From: Bin87 sp965115825
Lineage (GTDB): Bacteria; Chloroflexota; Dehalococcoidia; Lucifugimonadales; UBA3495
DNA length: 64,000 nt
Assembly (NCBI GenBank): GCA_965115825.1
Contig: OZ220464.1
Span: 1,178,001 to 1,242,000, forward strand
Reading direction: 5' to 3'
This document shows, piece by piece, positions 42,437-50,535 of the stretch. The notes beneath the pieces were generated by a model. The model searched no databases and was not told the origin of the DNA. It saw only the letters and a list, made by a program, of their open reading frames with translations. A program made the position numbers and the translations under genes. Numbering within the stretch: the stretch's first letter is position 1; every line of letters begins with the position of its first letter.

Positions 42437-43276
42437 ATGGTTACCACCGAAAGCAGGATCAGCTTTCTTGAGGGAGCGCTGACTCAGATCAACGAAAGGC
42501 TGAGGGATCATACTGAGCGTTTTGCGCAGCTCTCGCAGGATATTCAATCGCTGCGATTAGAGACGAGCGCAGGCTTGGAAACTCTTCGCTCGGAGACGAG
42601 CGCTAACGTAGAAGCGCTGCGGGCTGACACGAATGCGGGCTTGGAAACTCTTCGCTCGGAGACGAGCGCTAACGTAGAAGCGCTGCGGGCTGACACGAAT
42701 GCGGGCTTGGAAACTCTTCGCTCGGAGACGAGCGCTAACGTAGAAGCGCTGCGGGCTGACACGAATGCGGGCTTGGAAACTCTTCGCTCGGAGATGAACG
42801 CTAACGTAGAAGCGCTGCGGGCTGACACGAATGCGGGCTTGGAAACCCTGCGCTCGGAGATGAACGCCAACATGGAGTCGTTGCGCGCGGAGACGAATGC
42901 AGGCTTGGAAACTCTTCGCTCTGAGATGAATGCCAACGTGGAGTCGCTGCGGGCTGAGATTGGCGAGTTGCGGGCTGAGATGAACGCTAACGTGGAGTCC
43001 TTGCGCTCGGAGATGAGTGCGGGCTTGGAAACTCTTCGCTCGGAGATGAACGCTAATGTAGAAGTGTTGCGGGCTGAGACGAATGCGGGCTTGGGAGCAC
43101 TGCGGACTGAGATGAACGCCAACGTGGAGTCCTTGCGGGCTGAGATTGGGGCGTTACGGGCTGAGAATCGAGCGGATAACGCAGCGACCCGTCGGGAATC
43201 CCGGTGGATTGGCGGTATCATCATTGCTGCCATTATCGTTGCGGTTATCGCGAACCTGGCGGCGCAGATTTTCTGA
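42437..43276 (+). CDS. Hendecad-repeat coiled-coil protein with C-terminal membrane anchor
   Basis: 279 residues. After a short N-terminal region (residues 1-38), about 200 residues repeat an 11-residue pattern such as AGLETLRSETS / ANVEALRADTN, an ideal 3-turn hendecad coil. The tail RRESRWIGGIIIAAIIVAVIANL is a single membrane helix. Several 66-base DNA units are identical, so length variation between strains is likely. The shape resembles CCDC90/DUF1640-like anchored coils; function is unknown. A terminator follows. Confidence 0.82.
   Translation: MVTTESRISFLEGALTQINERLRDHTERFAQLSQDIQSLRLETSAGLETLRSETSANVEALRADTNAGLETLRSETSANVEALRADTNAGLETLRSETSANVEALRADTNAGLETLRSEMNANVEALRADTNAGLETLRSEMNANMESLRAETNAGLETLRSEMNANVESLRAEIGELRAEMNANVESLRSEMSAGLETLRSEMNANVEVLRAETNAGLGALRTEMNANVESLRAEIGALRAENRADNAATRRESRWIGGIIIAAIIVAVIANLAAQIF
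42635..42832 (+). repeat. Near-identical 66-bp units in the coiled-coil gene
   Basis: GCGGGCTTGGAAACTCTTCG starts at 42635, 42701 and 42767. The units are in frame and encode two hendecads each. Confidence 0.85.
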
Positions 43277-43305
43277 GCGCACTTAGCGCACTCGGCTAGT
43301 AGATG

Positions 43306-43332
43306 AAGCGCCCGGCAAATACCGGGCGCTTT
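43306..43332. terminator. Terminator hairpin between convergent genes
   Basis: AAGCGCCCGG and CCGGGCGCTT arms with a 6-base loop, ending in TTT. Confidence 0.8.
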
Positions 43333-43338
43333 GGGTGT

Positions 43339-44013
43339 TCAGGGCAAGGCGGCGTTGAGTTCGGTAGCCAAGGCGTTGACGCGACCGGCTTGTGTGACGT
43401 TGAAGATTCCGGTGATGTCATCGCTGCGGTAGCCTACTAGGTCAGGCGGGACGGCGTTGGAGACAATGAAGAACGGGCGAGTACGGTTGTTACGGCGGTA
43501 ATTTGCGGCGTTGGCCTGCGCTTTTTTCCACGTGTCAGAACGCTCCAATCCAGGGCGGGCCAGAGCAGTAGCCGTTTGGTCGGGGTTTTGGACTTGGCGG
43601 GGCGAGCCTTTGGTTTCAATGGCAATGGCGCTGGTGATTTCGATGTCGTGGGTGCGAGTATTCCCAGGAGTGGAGACAGCCGGCAGCTCGAATCTGGTGA
43701 TTAGCAAGTGGCGAACGGCGCTCTCGAAGGCGCTACCGACCACCGATGCGCGGCTTTGGAAAGTTGCAATTTCGAACACTTTAGCCGCTTCGCACATGGG
43801 GCATCGCTGTGGCGCGTTGCCGAACTGCGCGGTGGCAGCGCCGTTGGCTATGCAGGCAAGACAGGCCCAAGCGGGGTAGCAGCCCATCTCATCTATGGCA
43901 TCTTGAAAGGAGGCGTCAAAGTAATGGCGCAACCTGTCGTTGGTCAGCGTTCGCTCACCAATGAACCGGCGATAGTTGGCAGCGGCGATGGCATCATAGC
44001 GAGCAGGCGGCAT
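43339..44013 (-). CDS. Type II restriction endonuclease, PD-(D/E)xK type
   Basis: 224 residues. Two Cys pairs (Cys51-x2-Cys54 in ACLAC and Cys71-x2-Cys74 in RCPMC) suggest a zinc knuckle. Further on, THDIEITSAIAIETKGS contains Asp123 and Glu133-x-Lys135, the PD-(D/E)xK catalytic set. It begins 20 bases inside the end of the upstream methyltransferase gene, so the two are coupled. The site is unknown. Unlike the R-M pair at 39 kb, this endonuclease appears intact. Confidence 0.78.
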   Translation of the reverse strand: MPPARYDAIAAANYRRFIGERTLTNDRLRHYFDASFQDAIDEMGCYPAWACLACIANGAATAQFGNAPQRCPMCEAAKVFEIATFQSRASVVGSAFESAVRHLLITRFELPAVSTPGNTRTHDIEITSAIAIETKGSPRQVQNPDQTATALARPGLERSDTWKKAQANAANYRRNNRTRPFFIVSNAVPPDLVGYRSDDITGIFNVTQAGRVNALATELNAALP

Positions 44014-44755
44014 TGCGCACCTCCGCTATGACGCGGCCGGTTTGGTCGGTTCGGGTGAAGAGAGTGGGGGTTGACGACAGGCGGCGGTGGGCTAACTCAC
44101 GGTATTCCCGGGAGGTTTCGTAGCCGACAAATCGGCGTCCGGCTTGGAGGGCAGCGATGGCGGTGGTACCGCTGCCCATGAAAGGGTCCAGCACTACCTC
44201 GCCGGCGTAGGTGTAGAGCTCGATGCAGCGACGGGGGAGCTCCACCGGGAAGGGGGCAGGGTGTCCGATGCGGCGCGCCGATTCGGTGGGAAACTGCCAG
44301 ACGCTGCGGGTCCAATCTAGGAAATCCTGGCGGGCAATGGTGGACTCGCGGCCAGCGACTTTGGGGCGACGGTAGGTGTCTTTGCAGAGCACCAGGATGT
44401 ACTCATGCACGTCGCGCAGGGTGGGATTGGCAGCGGATTGCCAGCTGCCCCAGGCGGTGGACGAGGCGGCGCTGGCAGCTTTATTCCATATGATTTCGCC
44501 GCGCATCAGGAAGCCAATGCGGAGCAAGTCTTCGATAACGTAGCGGTGCAGCGGGAGGTAGGGGCGGCGGCCCAGGTTGGCGATATTGAAGCAGACCCGT
44601 CCGCCAGGCACCAGGACGCGGTGGACTTCGCGCATTACCCGGCGCAGGAAAGCCCGGTACTGCGGCAAGGTGAGGTCGTCGTCGTATTCTTTCCCCACGT
44701 TGTAGGGAGGCGACGTAACCATCAGGTGAACACTGCAATCGGGCAGCTCGGCCAT
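43994..44755 (-). CDS. DNA (cytosine-N4) methyltransferase, annotated from the first start codon
   Basis: 253 residues from ATG 44755. The catalytic TSPPYNVGKEYDDD is at about 14-27, then GEIIWNKAASAASSTAWGSW, HPAPFPVELP and the AdoMet site LDPFMGSGTTAIAAL, in beta order. SPPY suggests cytosine-N4. Family members begin about 45 residues earlier with HNS..FY..RLY. The frame upstream of 44755 encodes such a segment (HNSSRFYAGRLYGG at about 44887-44846), but no start codon exists in that frame. See findings. Confidence 0.85.
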   Translation of the reverse strand: MAELPDCSVHLMVTSPPYNVGKEYDDDLTLPQYRAFLRRVMREVHRVLVPGGRVCFNIANLGRRPYLPLHRYVIEDLLRIGFLMRGEIIWNKAASAASSTAWGSWQSAANPTLRDVHEYILVLCKDTYRRPKVAGRESTIARQDFLDWTRSVWQFPTESARRIGHPAPFPVELPRRCIELYTYAGEVVLDPFMGSGTTAIAALQAGRRFVGYETSREYRELAHRRLSSTPTLFTRTDQTGRVIAEVRNAACSL

Positions 44756-44932
44756 TCGCCGGGCGGACGAACGGGGAATGATGGCGTTGGCAACGCCGGG
44801 CGGGAGCCGATTTTCTACATAGGGAACATCCTGCTCCGACGGCTGACCGCCGTAGAGGCGGCCGGCGTAGAAGCGCGACGAGTTGTGCCCATGTCGGCCG
44901 GGTGAGCCGAAGGCGCCGGTGTGGGTTTTAGA

Positions 44933-45022
44933 CCCTGCTTCGCTTCGCGCGTGGGGGGAGGTCGCGCCGTCCGCGCTGCGCCAGGTCGGGCTCCCCTGCT
45001 TCGCTTCGCGCGTGGGGGGAGG
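44933..45022 (+). repeat. Two 29-bp direct repeats, 61-bp period
   Basis: Identical copies at 44933-44961 and 44994-45022, each running CCCTGCTTCGCTTCGCGCGT and then GGGGGGAGG, with 32 bases between. Confidence 0.85.
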
Positions 45023-45073
45023 GGGAATTCTGAAGCCAAAACGCGCGGCATTATCGCGCTGTACTTACGAGAG

Positions 45074-45099
45074 AGGCGATTTCGCTACTCGGATTCCAG
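45074..45099 (+). repeat. 26-bp inverted repeat, left copy
   Basis: AGGCGATTTCGCTACTCGGA begins the copy. It is the exact reverse complement of 46535-46560. Confidence 0.9.
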
Positions 45100-45282
45100 T
45101 GGGCCTTTATGTGGAAACGGCCGCTTCGGCTCCGGGTTGCGTAATTCGGCGTCTGGCTCAAAACGGCGTTGTTGATTGCGCCGTTTTTCTGTGATATACA
45201 TATCCCGGACACGGGGAACGATTCGGCGTTTCCCGGTTTATTTTGTCGTTCCGGTAGCAAACCGGATGGGAAGGAGTTAGAG

Positions 45283-46071
45283 ATGATCGATTTTTTGAAG
45301 ACGGTTCGTTGGTCGGCGCCGGTGGCGGCGCTGGTTGCCGCTATGCTGGCGGTCGGCGTGAGCATGGGGGGCGGGACGGTTGCGGCGCAAGAGTCCGAGG
45401 TGAAACCGGGCAGCCCGCCGACGGAAGCGCCGGTGATATACCGGAGCCACACCATCCCCACCGGCCTGGTTATCTTCTGGAAGCCTAAGGCCGGAGCCGC
45501 TATCGGCGACGTTGTCGACGGGGTAACGGGCTACCAGTTCGATATGCGCGTCATCGGTCAGAGCAATTGGTTGGGGGATGAGAAGCATCGCCTTAAGCAT
45601 TTGGTCCGGGTATATGCCCACCACTATGCGAACCATGACGGGCCTTACGAATATCGCGTCAGGGCTTTCAACAGCCACGGCGACGGGCCTTGGTCCGAGG
45701 TTTACCGGCGTCCGAGCGAGGGGAGTGTTGCGCCGGCGCCGGTGGCGCCGGCAGACGGCGTCCGTAAGGGGCGTGGCGTGAGTCGCCTGAAGGTGGTTCC
45801 TGTCGGGGAAGGTACGGCTACCGTGTCTTGGAAAGAGCCAAAGGGAGCTGCTGGCCCTTGCGTTCCAGGCGCAACCCCCCAGTACCGTTACCGGTACTGG
45901 AGTGGCAGTATGCCCAGGGGAGCCGAGGCATCGGATACCCCTCGGAACTCGGTTACGCTGAGCGGGTTGGATCCGGGCGTTGAGTACACCGTGGTGGTGC
46001 GGAGTTATTCTCCCACCTGCGATTCCTGGTCGAAGCCCCGCAAGGTGTCCTGGGTCCAGTCCGGGGGTTAG
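45283..46071 (+). CDS. Secreted protein with two fibronectin type III domains
   Basis: 262 residues. An N-terminal hydrophobic signal (VAALVAAMLAVGVSMGGG, cut after VAAQ) is followed by an FnIII-like domain ending DGPYEYRVRAFNSHGDGPWS (about 60-155). A Pro/Ala linker leads to a second FnIII domain with TVTLSGLDPGVEYTVVVRSY-like strands. There is no membrane anchor, so it is likely free or wall-attached. ATG 45283 has AAGGAG 10 bases upstream. It is bracketed by the 26-bp inverted repeat. Confidence 0.75.
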   Translation: MIDFLKTVRWSAPVAALVAAMLAVGVSMGGGTVAAQESEVKPGSPPTEAPVIYRSHTIPTGLVIFWKPKAGAAIGDVVDGVTGYQFDMRVIGQSNWLGDEKHRLKHLVRVYAHHYANHDGPYEYRVRAFNSHGDGPWSEVYRRPSEGSVAPAPVAPADGVRKGRGVSRLKVVPVGEGTATVSWKEPKGAAGPCVPGATPQYRYRYWSGSMPRGAEASDTPRNSVTLSGLDPGVEYTVVVRSYSPTCDSWSKPRKVSWVQSGG

Positions 46072-46103
46072 GTTCGTGGCAACCTGAGGGTTGCTTTGCC
46101 GAG

Positions 46104-46140
46104 AGGAGCTCCAGCAATTACGCCGGGGCTCCTGCTTTAT
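46104..46140 (+). terminator. Possible terminator of the FnIII gene
   Basis: AGGAGC and GCTCCT arms with a long loop, followed by GCTTTAT. The stem is imperfect. Confidence 0.4.
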
Positions 46141-46278
46141 TTCGGGGAGGCGCAGGCTATTGATATTTCCCCCTTTCCACGGCTCTTTGGCAGGTTGCTT
46201 TTTCGCTCCAGGGGCGGTATTTCTCGTTGCGGAACGATGTTCCACAACGAGGATGGAAACTCATTTTCCTGATGGAGT

Positions 46279-46506
46279 TTATCGGGAGTTGGGACGGTTG
46301 TCGGGCTGCGCGGTTTTCGTGCTGTGGGCCCTGCGGATGGCCTGTTTGAGTTCCATGATGGGACCTACGAAGGACGTTCCGGCATGGTCGTAGGTCCAGA
46401 TGTCCCGGTGGTAGCGCTTGATGCTGCCGCTGGGTCGGTTGTCGATCGTTACGGCGGCTTCGTTGCGTTCGGTTCGGAGGTATGATATTCGGGGCGGCAG
46501 CGGCAA
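46279..46506 (-). CDS. Small hypothetical protein
   Basis: A 75-residue frame from a TTG at 46506 with a strong AAAAGGAG 6 bases upstream. It begins LPLPPRISYLRTERNEAAV and has a hydrophilic middle with RYHRDIWTYDHAG. I do not recognise it. The right-hand inverted repeat lies just upstream. The rest of 46507-46683 shows no other gene. Confidence 0.4.
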   Translation of the reverse strand: MPLPPRISYLRTERNEAAVTIDNRPSGSIKRYHRDIWTYDHAGTSFVGPIMELKQAIRRAHSTKTAQPDNRPNSR

Positions 46507-46534
46507 TTTTGTCTCCTTTTCTCCTACTGGCTCG

Positions 46535-46560
46535 CTGGAATCCGAGTAGCGAAATCGCCT
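46535..46560 (-). repeat. 26-bp inverted repeat, right copy
   Basis: CTGGAATCCGAGTAGCGAAA begins the plus-strand sequence. It is the perfect complement of 45074-45099. Confidence 0.9.
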
Positions 46561-46683
46561 ATTACGAGATGGCAACCCCTCCCGATGGAAGCGATTTGTG
46601 GTATCTTGTGGGGCGTTGCGCCGGCGTGAAGGGCGAGTATTGGCGCCGGCTTTACTTTGCGATTGTTTTGAGGTGGTTCCCTG

Positions 46684-47478
46684 ATGGCTTCCTACACTGA
46701 GCGGATGGTTTCCGTTCGCAACGGTATGTTCAACGTGCAGGTGGCGGAGGGCGGCTCGGGGGAGCCGTTGCTTTACCTGCATGGGGCGGGCGGTTATGTT
46801 GGCTGGCCGGACTATTTGGAGCGGCTGGCACAGGACTATCACGTTTACGCTCCAGCGCATCCGGGGGTTGGAAAGTCCACGGGGTTGAATCATCTGGACG
46901 ACCTTTGGGACTTGGCACAGTTTTTTGAGGAGTTGCTGGACGCTTTGGGAATTGAAAGATGCCATCTCATCGGGCATTCTTACGGGGGGTTCTGCGCCGC
47001 TGAGCTGGCCGCCCACCGGCCTGAGCGGATTGCGCGGCTGGCGCTGGTGAACTCGCTGGGGCTGTGGCTGGAGGAGAAGCCGGTGGCGGACTTTTTTATT
47101 CTGACGCCGGACGAGAGGCGGGAGATGATGTGGCATGACCCGGAGAGTGAAGGGGCGCACGCTTACGTGGCGCAACCGACCGACCCGGAAGCGCGGTTGG
47201 AATATACTCTTGACCGAATTCAGACGCTGCAATCGGTGGCAAAGTTCACCTGGCCGATACCGGAGCGGGGCCTGGCCAAGCGCGCCCACCGCATAACGAT
47301 GCCGACGTTGATAGTCTGGGGCGCCTCCGACCGGGTGATTCCGCCGGAATACGGCGAAGCGTTCCGGGAGCTGCTGCCCAACGCTACGCTGACGGTGATA
47401 CCGGAGTGCGGCCATATTCCGCAGCTGGAACGGCCTGAGGCTTTCTTTGAAAGCGTACTCGGCTTTCTGCACGACTGA
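46684..47478 (+). CDS. Alpha/beta hydrolase
   Basis: 264 residues. The nucleophile Ser99 is in LIGHSYGG, the acid in IVWGASDRVIPP (near 222) and His in IPECGHIPQLERPE (near 248), with the oxyanion YLHGAGGYVGW. This is the lactonase/esterase/C-C hydrolase superfamily; the substrate is unknown. It has no signal peptide. Confidence 0.85.
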   Translation: MASYTERMVSVRNGMFNVQVAEGGSGEPLLYLHGAGGYVGWPDYLERLAQDYHVYAPAHPGVGKSTGLNHLDDLWDLAQFFEELLDALGIERCHLIGHSYGGFCAAELAAHRPERIARLALVNSLGLWLEEKPVADFFILTPDERREMMWHDPESEGAHAYVAQPTDPEARLEYTLDRIQTLQSVAKFTWPIPERGLAKRAHRITMPTLIVWGASDRVIPPEYGEAFRELLPNATLTVIPECGHIPQLERPEAFFESVLGFLHD

Positions 47479-47564
47479 TGAACCCAATCCGGGCTATGCG
47501 ACGGGGATGACCGGCTGCGGGCGACAATAGCGCGTCAATAACCGACGAAGAGGAGAAAGGAACG

Positions 47565-48086
47565 ATGGCTACTCTCAACACCAACCTGCTGGACTCTTTC
47601 AACCGGCACATCAACGCCGAGTTTTACTCGTCCTACCTGTACCTGTCCATGTCAACCTATTGCGAGTCGGTGGACTTGCCGGGGTTCGCTCACTGGATGC
47701 GCATTCAGAGTCAGGAAGAGTACACGCACGCGACGAAGTTGATTGACTACGTAGAAGACCGGGACGCGCGGGTAACCCTGCTGCCGATTGAGCAGCCGCC
47801 GATTGAGTTTGACTCGGTGGAGGATGTGATGCGGCAGACGCTGGCCCACGAGCAGCACGTTACGAGCCTCATCAATGAACTTTACGAGGCGGCGACCGGC
47901 GCCGGGGACTATGCAACGCAGATTATGTTGCAGTGGTTCATCACCGAGCAGATTGAGGAGGAGAAGACGGCGCGGGACGTCATCGCGGCGCTGGAGATGG
48001 TGTCGGGGCGGAGCGACGCTTTGCTGCTGCTGGACCGGGACATGGGAGCCCGGCCGGCCGCTTCTCCGATTGCAACTACCGCCTAG
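47565..48086 (+). CDS. ftn: Non-haem ferritin
   Basis: 173 residues. The four-helix ferritin core opens NRHINAEFYSSYLYLSMSTY with Glu19. Glu52 and His55 (QSQEEYTHA) and Glu96, Glu128 and Glu131 (ITEQIEEEK) form the diiron ferroxidase site. It stores and oxidises iron. AGGAGAAAGG lies before the ATG. An iron store beside the suf operon region is sensible, though no regulator is seen. Confidence 0.88.
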   Translation: MATLNTNLLDSFNRHINAEFYSSYLYLSMSTYCESVDLPGFAHWMRIQSQEEYTHATKLIDYVEDRDARVTLLPIEQPPIEFDSVEDVMRQTLAHEQHVTSLINELYEAATGAGDYATQIMLQWFITEQIEEEKTARDVIAALEMVSGRSDALLLLDRDMGARPAASPIATTA

Positions 48087-48125
48087 GCCATTGCCCGGAC
48101 CATTCGCCACACCGGAGGCAGTTTC

Positions 48126-48626
48126 GTGACGCTTAATGAATTCATCACCGACGCCCTGGAGAAGGAAGCGGGGTTCTTGGCGGAAGCGCTGGACGGGCTG
48201 ACGCCTGACGAAGCGGCGTGGCAGCCGGCGTCCGGCGCCAACTCCATAGGCTGGATACTCTGGCACATGACGCGGGTGGAGGATATGTGGATTCAGTTCT
48301 TCGCCCAGTTTCAACCGGAGCTGTGGGAGAGCGAGGGCTGGCACGAGAAGTTTGGTCTGCCGACCCGTGACAACGGCTTCGGACATACTGATGAGCAGGT
48401 GAATAACTTTCCCCGGCTGGATTTGGCGGAGTTTCTGGAATACCGGGCCGCGGTGCGGGAAAGCACGCTGGCCTATCTGAACACGCTGACGCCGGATGAT
48501 ATGGCGACTGTGCCGCGGGAGCGACGTCCAGAGATGTCGCTGGGGGCTATGTTCCGGCAGATAATCGGGGAGATGTACCAACACGTGGGGCATATCGCCT
48601 ACTTGCGGGGATTGCAGAGGAAGTGA
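48126..48626 (+). CDS. DinB-like four-helix metal protein
   Basis: 166 residues from a GTG. GANSIGWILWHMTRVEDMW holds the first His (about 47), and IGEMYQHVGHIAYLRGL the C-terminal His pair, the DinB_2 three-His metal site. The fold is used in mycothiol or bacillithiol transferases and stress proteins. 39 bases separate it from the ferritin stop, so they may share a transcript. Confidence 0.82.
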   Translation: MTLNEFITDALEKEAGFLAEALDGLTPDEAAWQPASGANSIGWILWHMTRVEDMWIQFFAQFQPELWESEGWHEKFGLPTRDNGFGHTDEQVNNFPRLDLAEFLEYRAAVRESTLAYLNTLTPDDMATVPRERRPEMSLGAMFRQIIGEMYQHVGHIAYLRGLQRK

Positions 48627-48703
48627 CGACGGTCGTCGGGTCGAAATGCGCCGGCGCGTCTTGAAAATCCCATAGAAGCCCTGGCATAACGCAGGTGGTT
48701 GCA

Positions 48704-49846
48704 ATGTCGGCAGGAGGGCCAATCGCCGGAGCTGCGCCTATATCGGATAGCGGGCGCATTACGGCTCTTGACCTGATTCGCGGAGCGGCGGCGCTGGGCA
48801 TCCTGCTGATGAATGCGGTGTCTTTCGCCTTTGGAGATGCGCCTTACTTCAATCTGAACGCCGGCGGCTCAGAGACACCGCTGGACTGGGCGGTTGGGGT
48901 CTTCGGGGAAATTTTCGTTGACCAGAAGTTTATGGGGATGTTCTCCCTGCTCTTCGGAGCAGGGATGCTCATTTTCATAGACCGGGCCGCCGAACGGGGC
49001 GCGCGCGGCGCGTGGCTCAGCTTGTGGCGCAGCGTGCTGCTGTTCGGCATCGGGCTGGCCCATTTCCAGCTGTGGCAAGGCGACGTGCTGATGATTTACG
49101 CCCTCGCCGGCTTCATGCTGCTGGCGGCGCGCAAGCTGCCGGCGCGGGCGCTGATGGCGATTGGCGTCGGCATCTTTCTGCTGTCGGTCGGCGGCGACCT
49201 ATACGGCCAGCAGCTGGTGAACTCGGGGGCCCCGCTGGGCGGTATCTGGTCAACTACGGAAGCGGAGCATGACGCCGTGCAGATGCTCTCCTGGGGAGCT
49301 TACATTGTCCGAGGCATTGGGATGGTTCTGCTGGGCGCCGGGCTGTACCGGGCCGGCTTTATGAGGGGCGATAAGTCGGCGAGTACGTACCGGATGACGG
49401 CGCTTATCGGGTTGGGAGTGGGTTTGTCGCTGGCGACGACGGGGGTTGTAATTACCTGGCTGGGGGACTACTCACGGGAGGTCGCCCTGATTGGGCAGGT
49501 TCCCAACAATTTCGGCACCATACCGGCGACGTTGGGTTATGTCGCTCTGCTCTTCATGTGGAACGCAGGGGCGGACAGTTGGCTCAAGCGACGGCTGCGC
49601 GCGGTAGGCCGGATGGCGCTGACCAACTATCTGGCCCAGTCCGTCCTCGGCGTACTGACGCTGACGGTACTGCTGGGGGATTGGCCTTTAACCCGCAGCG
49701 CCGCGCTGGTTTTTGTGCTGGCGGTTTGGGGGCTGCAATTGTGGTGGTCGCAGGCGTGGCTGAATCGCTTCCGCTTCGGGCCGGCGGAGTGGGCCTGGCG
49801 GGTTGCGACGTACCGCCGAGGGCAGCCGCTGCTGGGCAGGGAGTAG
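48704..49846 (+). CDS. DUF418 membrane protein
   Basis: About 380 residues with roughly 8-10 helices. SGRITALDLIRGAAALGILL and FVDQKFMGMFSLLFGAGMLI are DUF418 marks, and the C-terminal RLRAVGRMALTNYLAQSVLG fits. The family is related to acyltransferase-3-like membrane proteins; its substrate is unknown. The ATG at 48704 follows AGGTGG. An in-frame GTG at 48695 is the alternative. Confidence 0.78.
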   Translation: MSAGGPIAGAAPISDSGRITALDLIRGAAALGILLMNAVSFAFGDAPYFNLNAGGSETPLDWAVGVFGEIFVDQKFMGMFSLLFGAGMLIFIDRAAERGARGAWLSLWRSVLLFGIGLAHFQLWQGDVLMIYALAGFMLLAARKLPARALMAIGVGIFLLSVGGDLYGQQLVNSGAPLGGIWSTTEAEHDAVQMLSWGAYIVRGIGMVLLGAGLYRAGFMRGDKSASTYRMTALIGLGVGLSLATTGVVITWLGDYSREVALIGQVPNNFGTIPATLGYVALLFMWNAGADSWLKRRLRAVGRMALTNYLAQSVLGVLTLTVLLGDWPLTRSAALVFVLAVWGLQLWWSQAWLNRFRFGPAEWAWRVATYRRGQPLLGRE

Positions 49847-49852
49847 CGGCTG

Positions 49853-50314
49853 CTATTGCAACCGGCGCAGTCCCTCTTCCAGGGCTACCCAGGGCAGCAG
49901 GGCGCACTTGATGCGCACCGGGTACCGGCGGACTACTTCCAGCGCTTGCAGCTCGCCAAGCTCGGCGAGGGCTACCGGGGGGAGAGGTTTGCCCTGCATG
50001 AGGTCGCGGAAGAGCTGGGAGAGGTCGGCGGCTTCGTCCAAAGCGCGCCCTTGCACGGCGTCGGCGAGGAGGGAGGCCGACGCCTGTACGATGCTGCAAC
50101 CTTCGGCAACGGCACTGACGCCGGCGATTACGGCGCGGCTGCCCGGCGCGCCATCAAGTTTGAGTTGGAGGTTGGCGCGGTCGCCGCAGAAGGGGTTGAA
50201 CTCTTCGGCTTCGGCGTCGGGATGCTCCAGGCGGGCCCGGCACTGGGGGTTGCGGTAGTGCTCCATGATGACGTCGCCGTAGAGGGCGTCGGGGCTGTCG
50301 GGGGGTTGGGGCAT
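49853..50314 (-). CDS. sufU: Second SufU-like Fe-S scaffold/sulfur-transfer protein
   Basis: 153 residues. It keeps the SufU ligands Cys43-Asp45 (NPFCGD), Cys73 (EGCSIVQASAS) and Cys137 (RIKCALLPW). It is clearly diverged from the copy at 50536, with a longer N-terminus and a FRDLMQGKPLPP loop. It lies 220 bases after the main operon and may be transcribed with it. A duplicate could serve as a backup sulfur acceptor or take a different partner. Confidence 0.85.
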   Translation of the reverse strand: MPQPPDSPDALYGDVIMEHYRNPQCRARLEHPDAEAEEFNPFCGDRANLQLKLDGAPGSRAVIAGVSAVAEGCSIVQASASLLADAVQGRALDEAADLSQLFRDLMQGKPLPPVALAELGELQALEVVRRYPVRIKCALLPWVALEEGLRRLQ

Positions 50315-50390
50315 GGCGCTTAGGGTGTGGGGATGGGATTGGCGCCGGGGTTACGGCTGTCTGAGTTGGGCATGGCGCGCAGGATATTGG

Positions 50391-50420
50391 CTCCGGATTC
50401 CGGGGAAAGCCGGAATGACG
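50391..50420 (+). repeat. REP-like palindrome, element 5
   Basis: GGATTCCGGGGAAAGCCGGA, then ATGACG, between the two sufU genes. Confidence 0.6.
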
Positions 50421-50530
50421 AACCGGCGAACCTTGTAATGACAAACTGATGTGATCCCTGAAATGACAGGCTGACGCAGAGCTTTACGATGGGGAACTGA
50501 TGCGGCGGTCTAGATGATGGGACTGATGGA
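50415..50530 (+). repeat. Degenerate ~25-bp tandem units
   Basis: ATGAC or ATGGGG-like starts recur at 50415, 50438, 50463, 50489 and 50514, with ACTGATG or CTGACG after each. Confidence 0.5.
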
Positions 50531-50535
50531 GGAGC

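Noticed and set aside
44933..45022. Two-repeat CRISPR
   Set aside because: Only two repeats, no leader and no cas genes; kept as a spaced direct repeat.
46279..47487. A 402-residue minus-strand frame
   Set aside because: Most of it is antisense to the alpha/beta hydrolase; only the last 75 codons have their own ribosome site and were kept.
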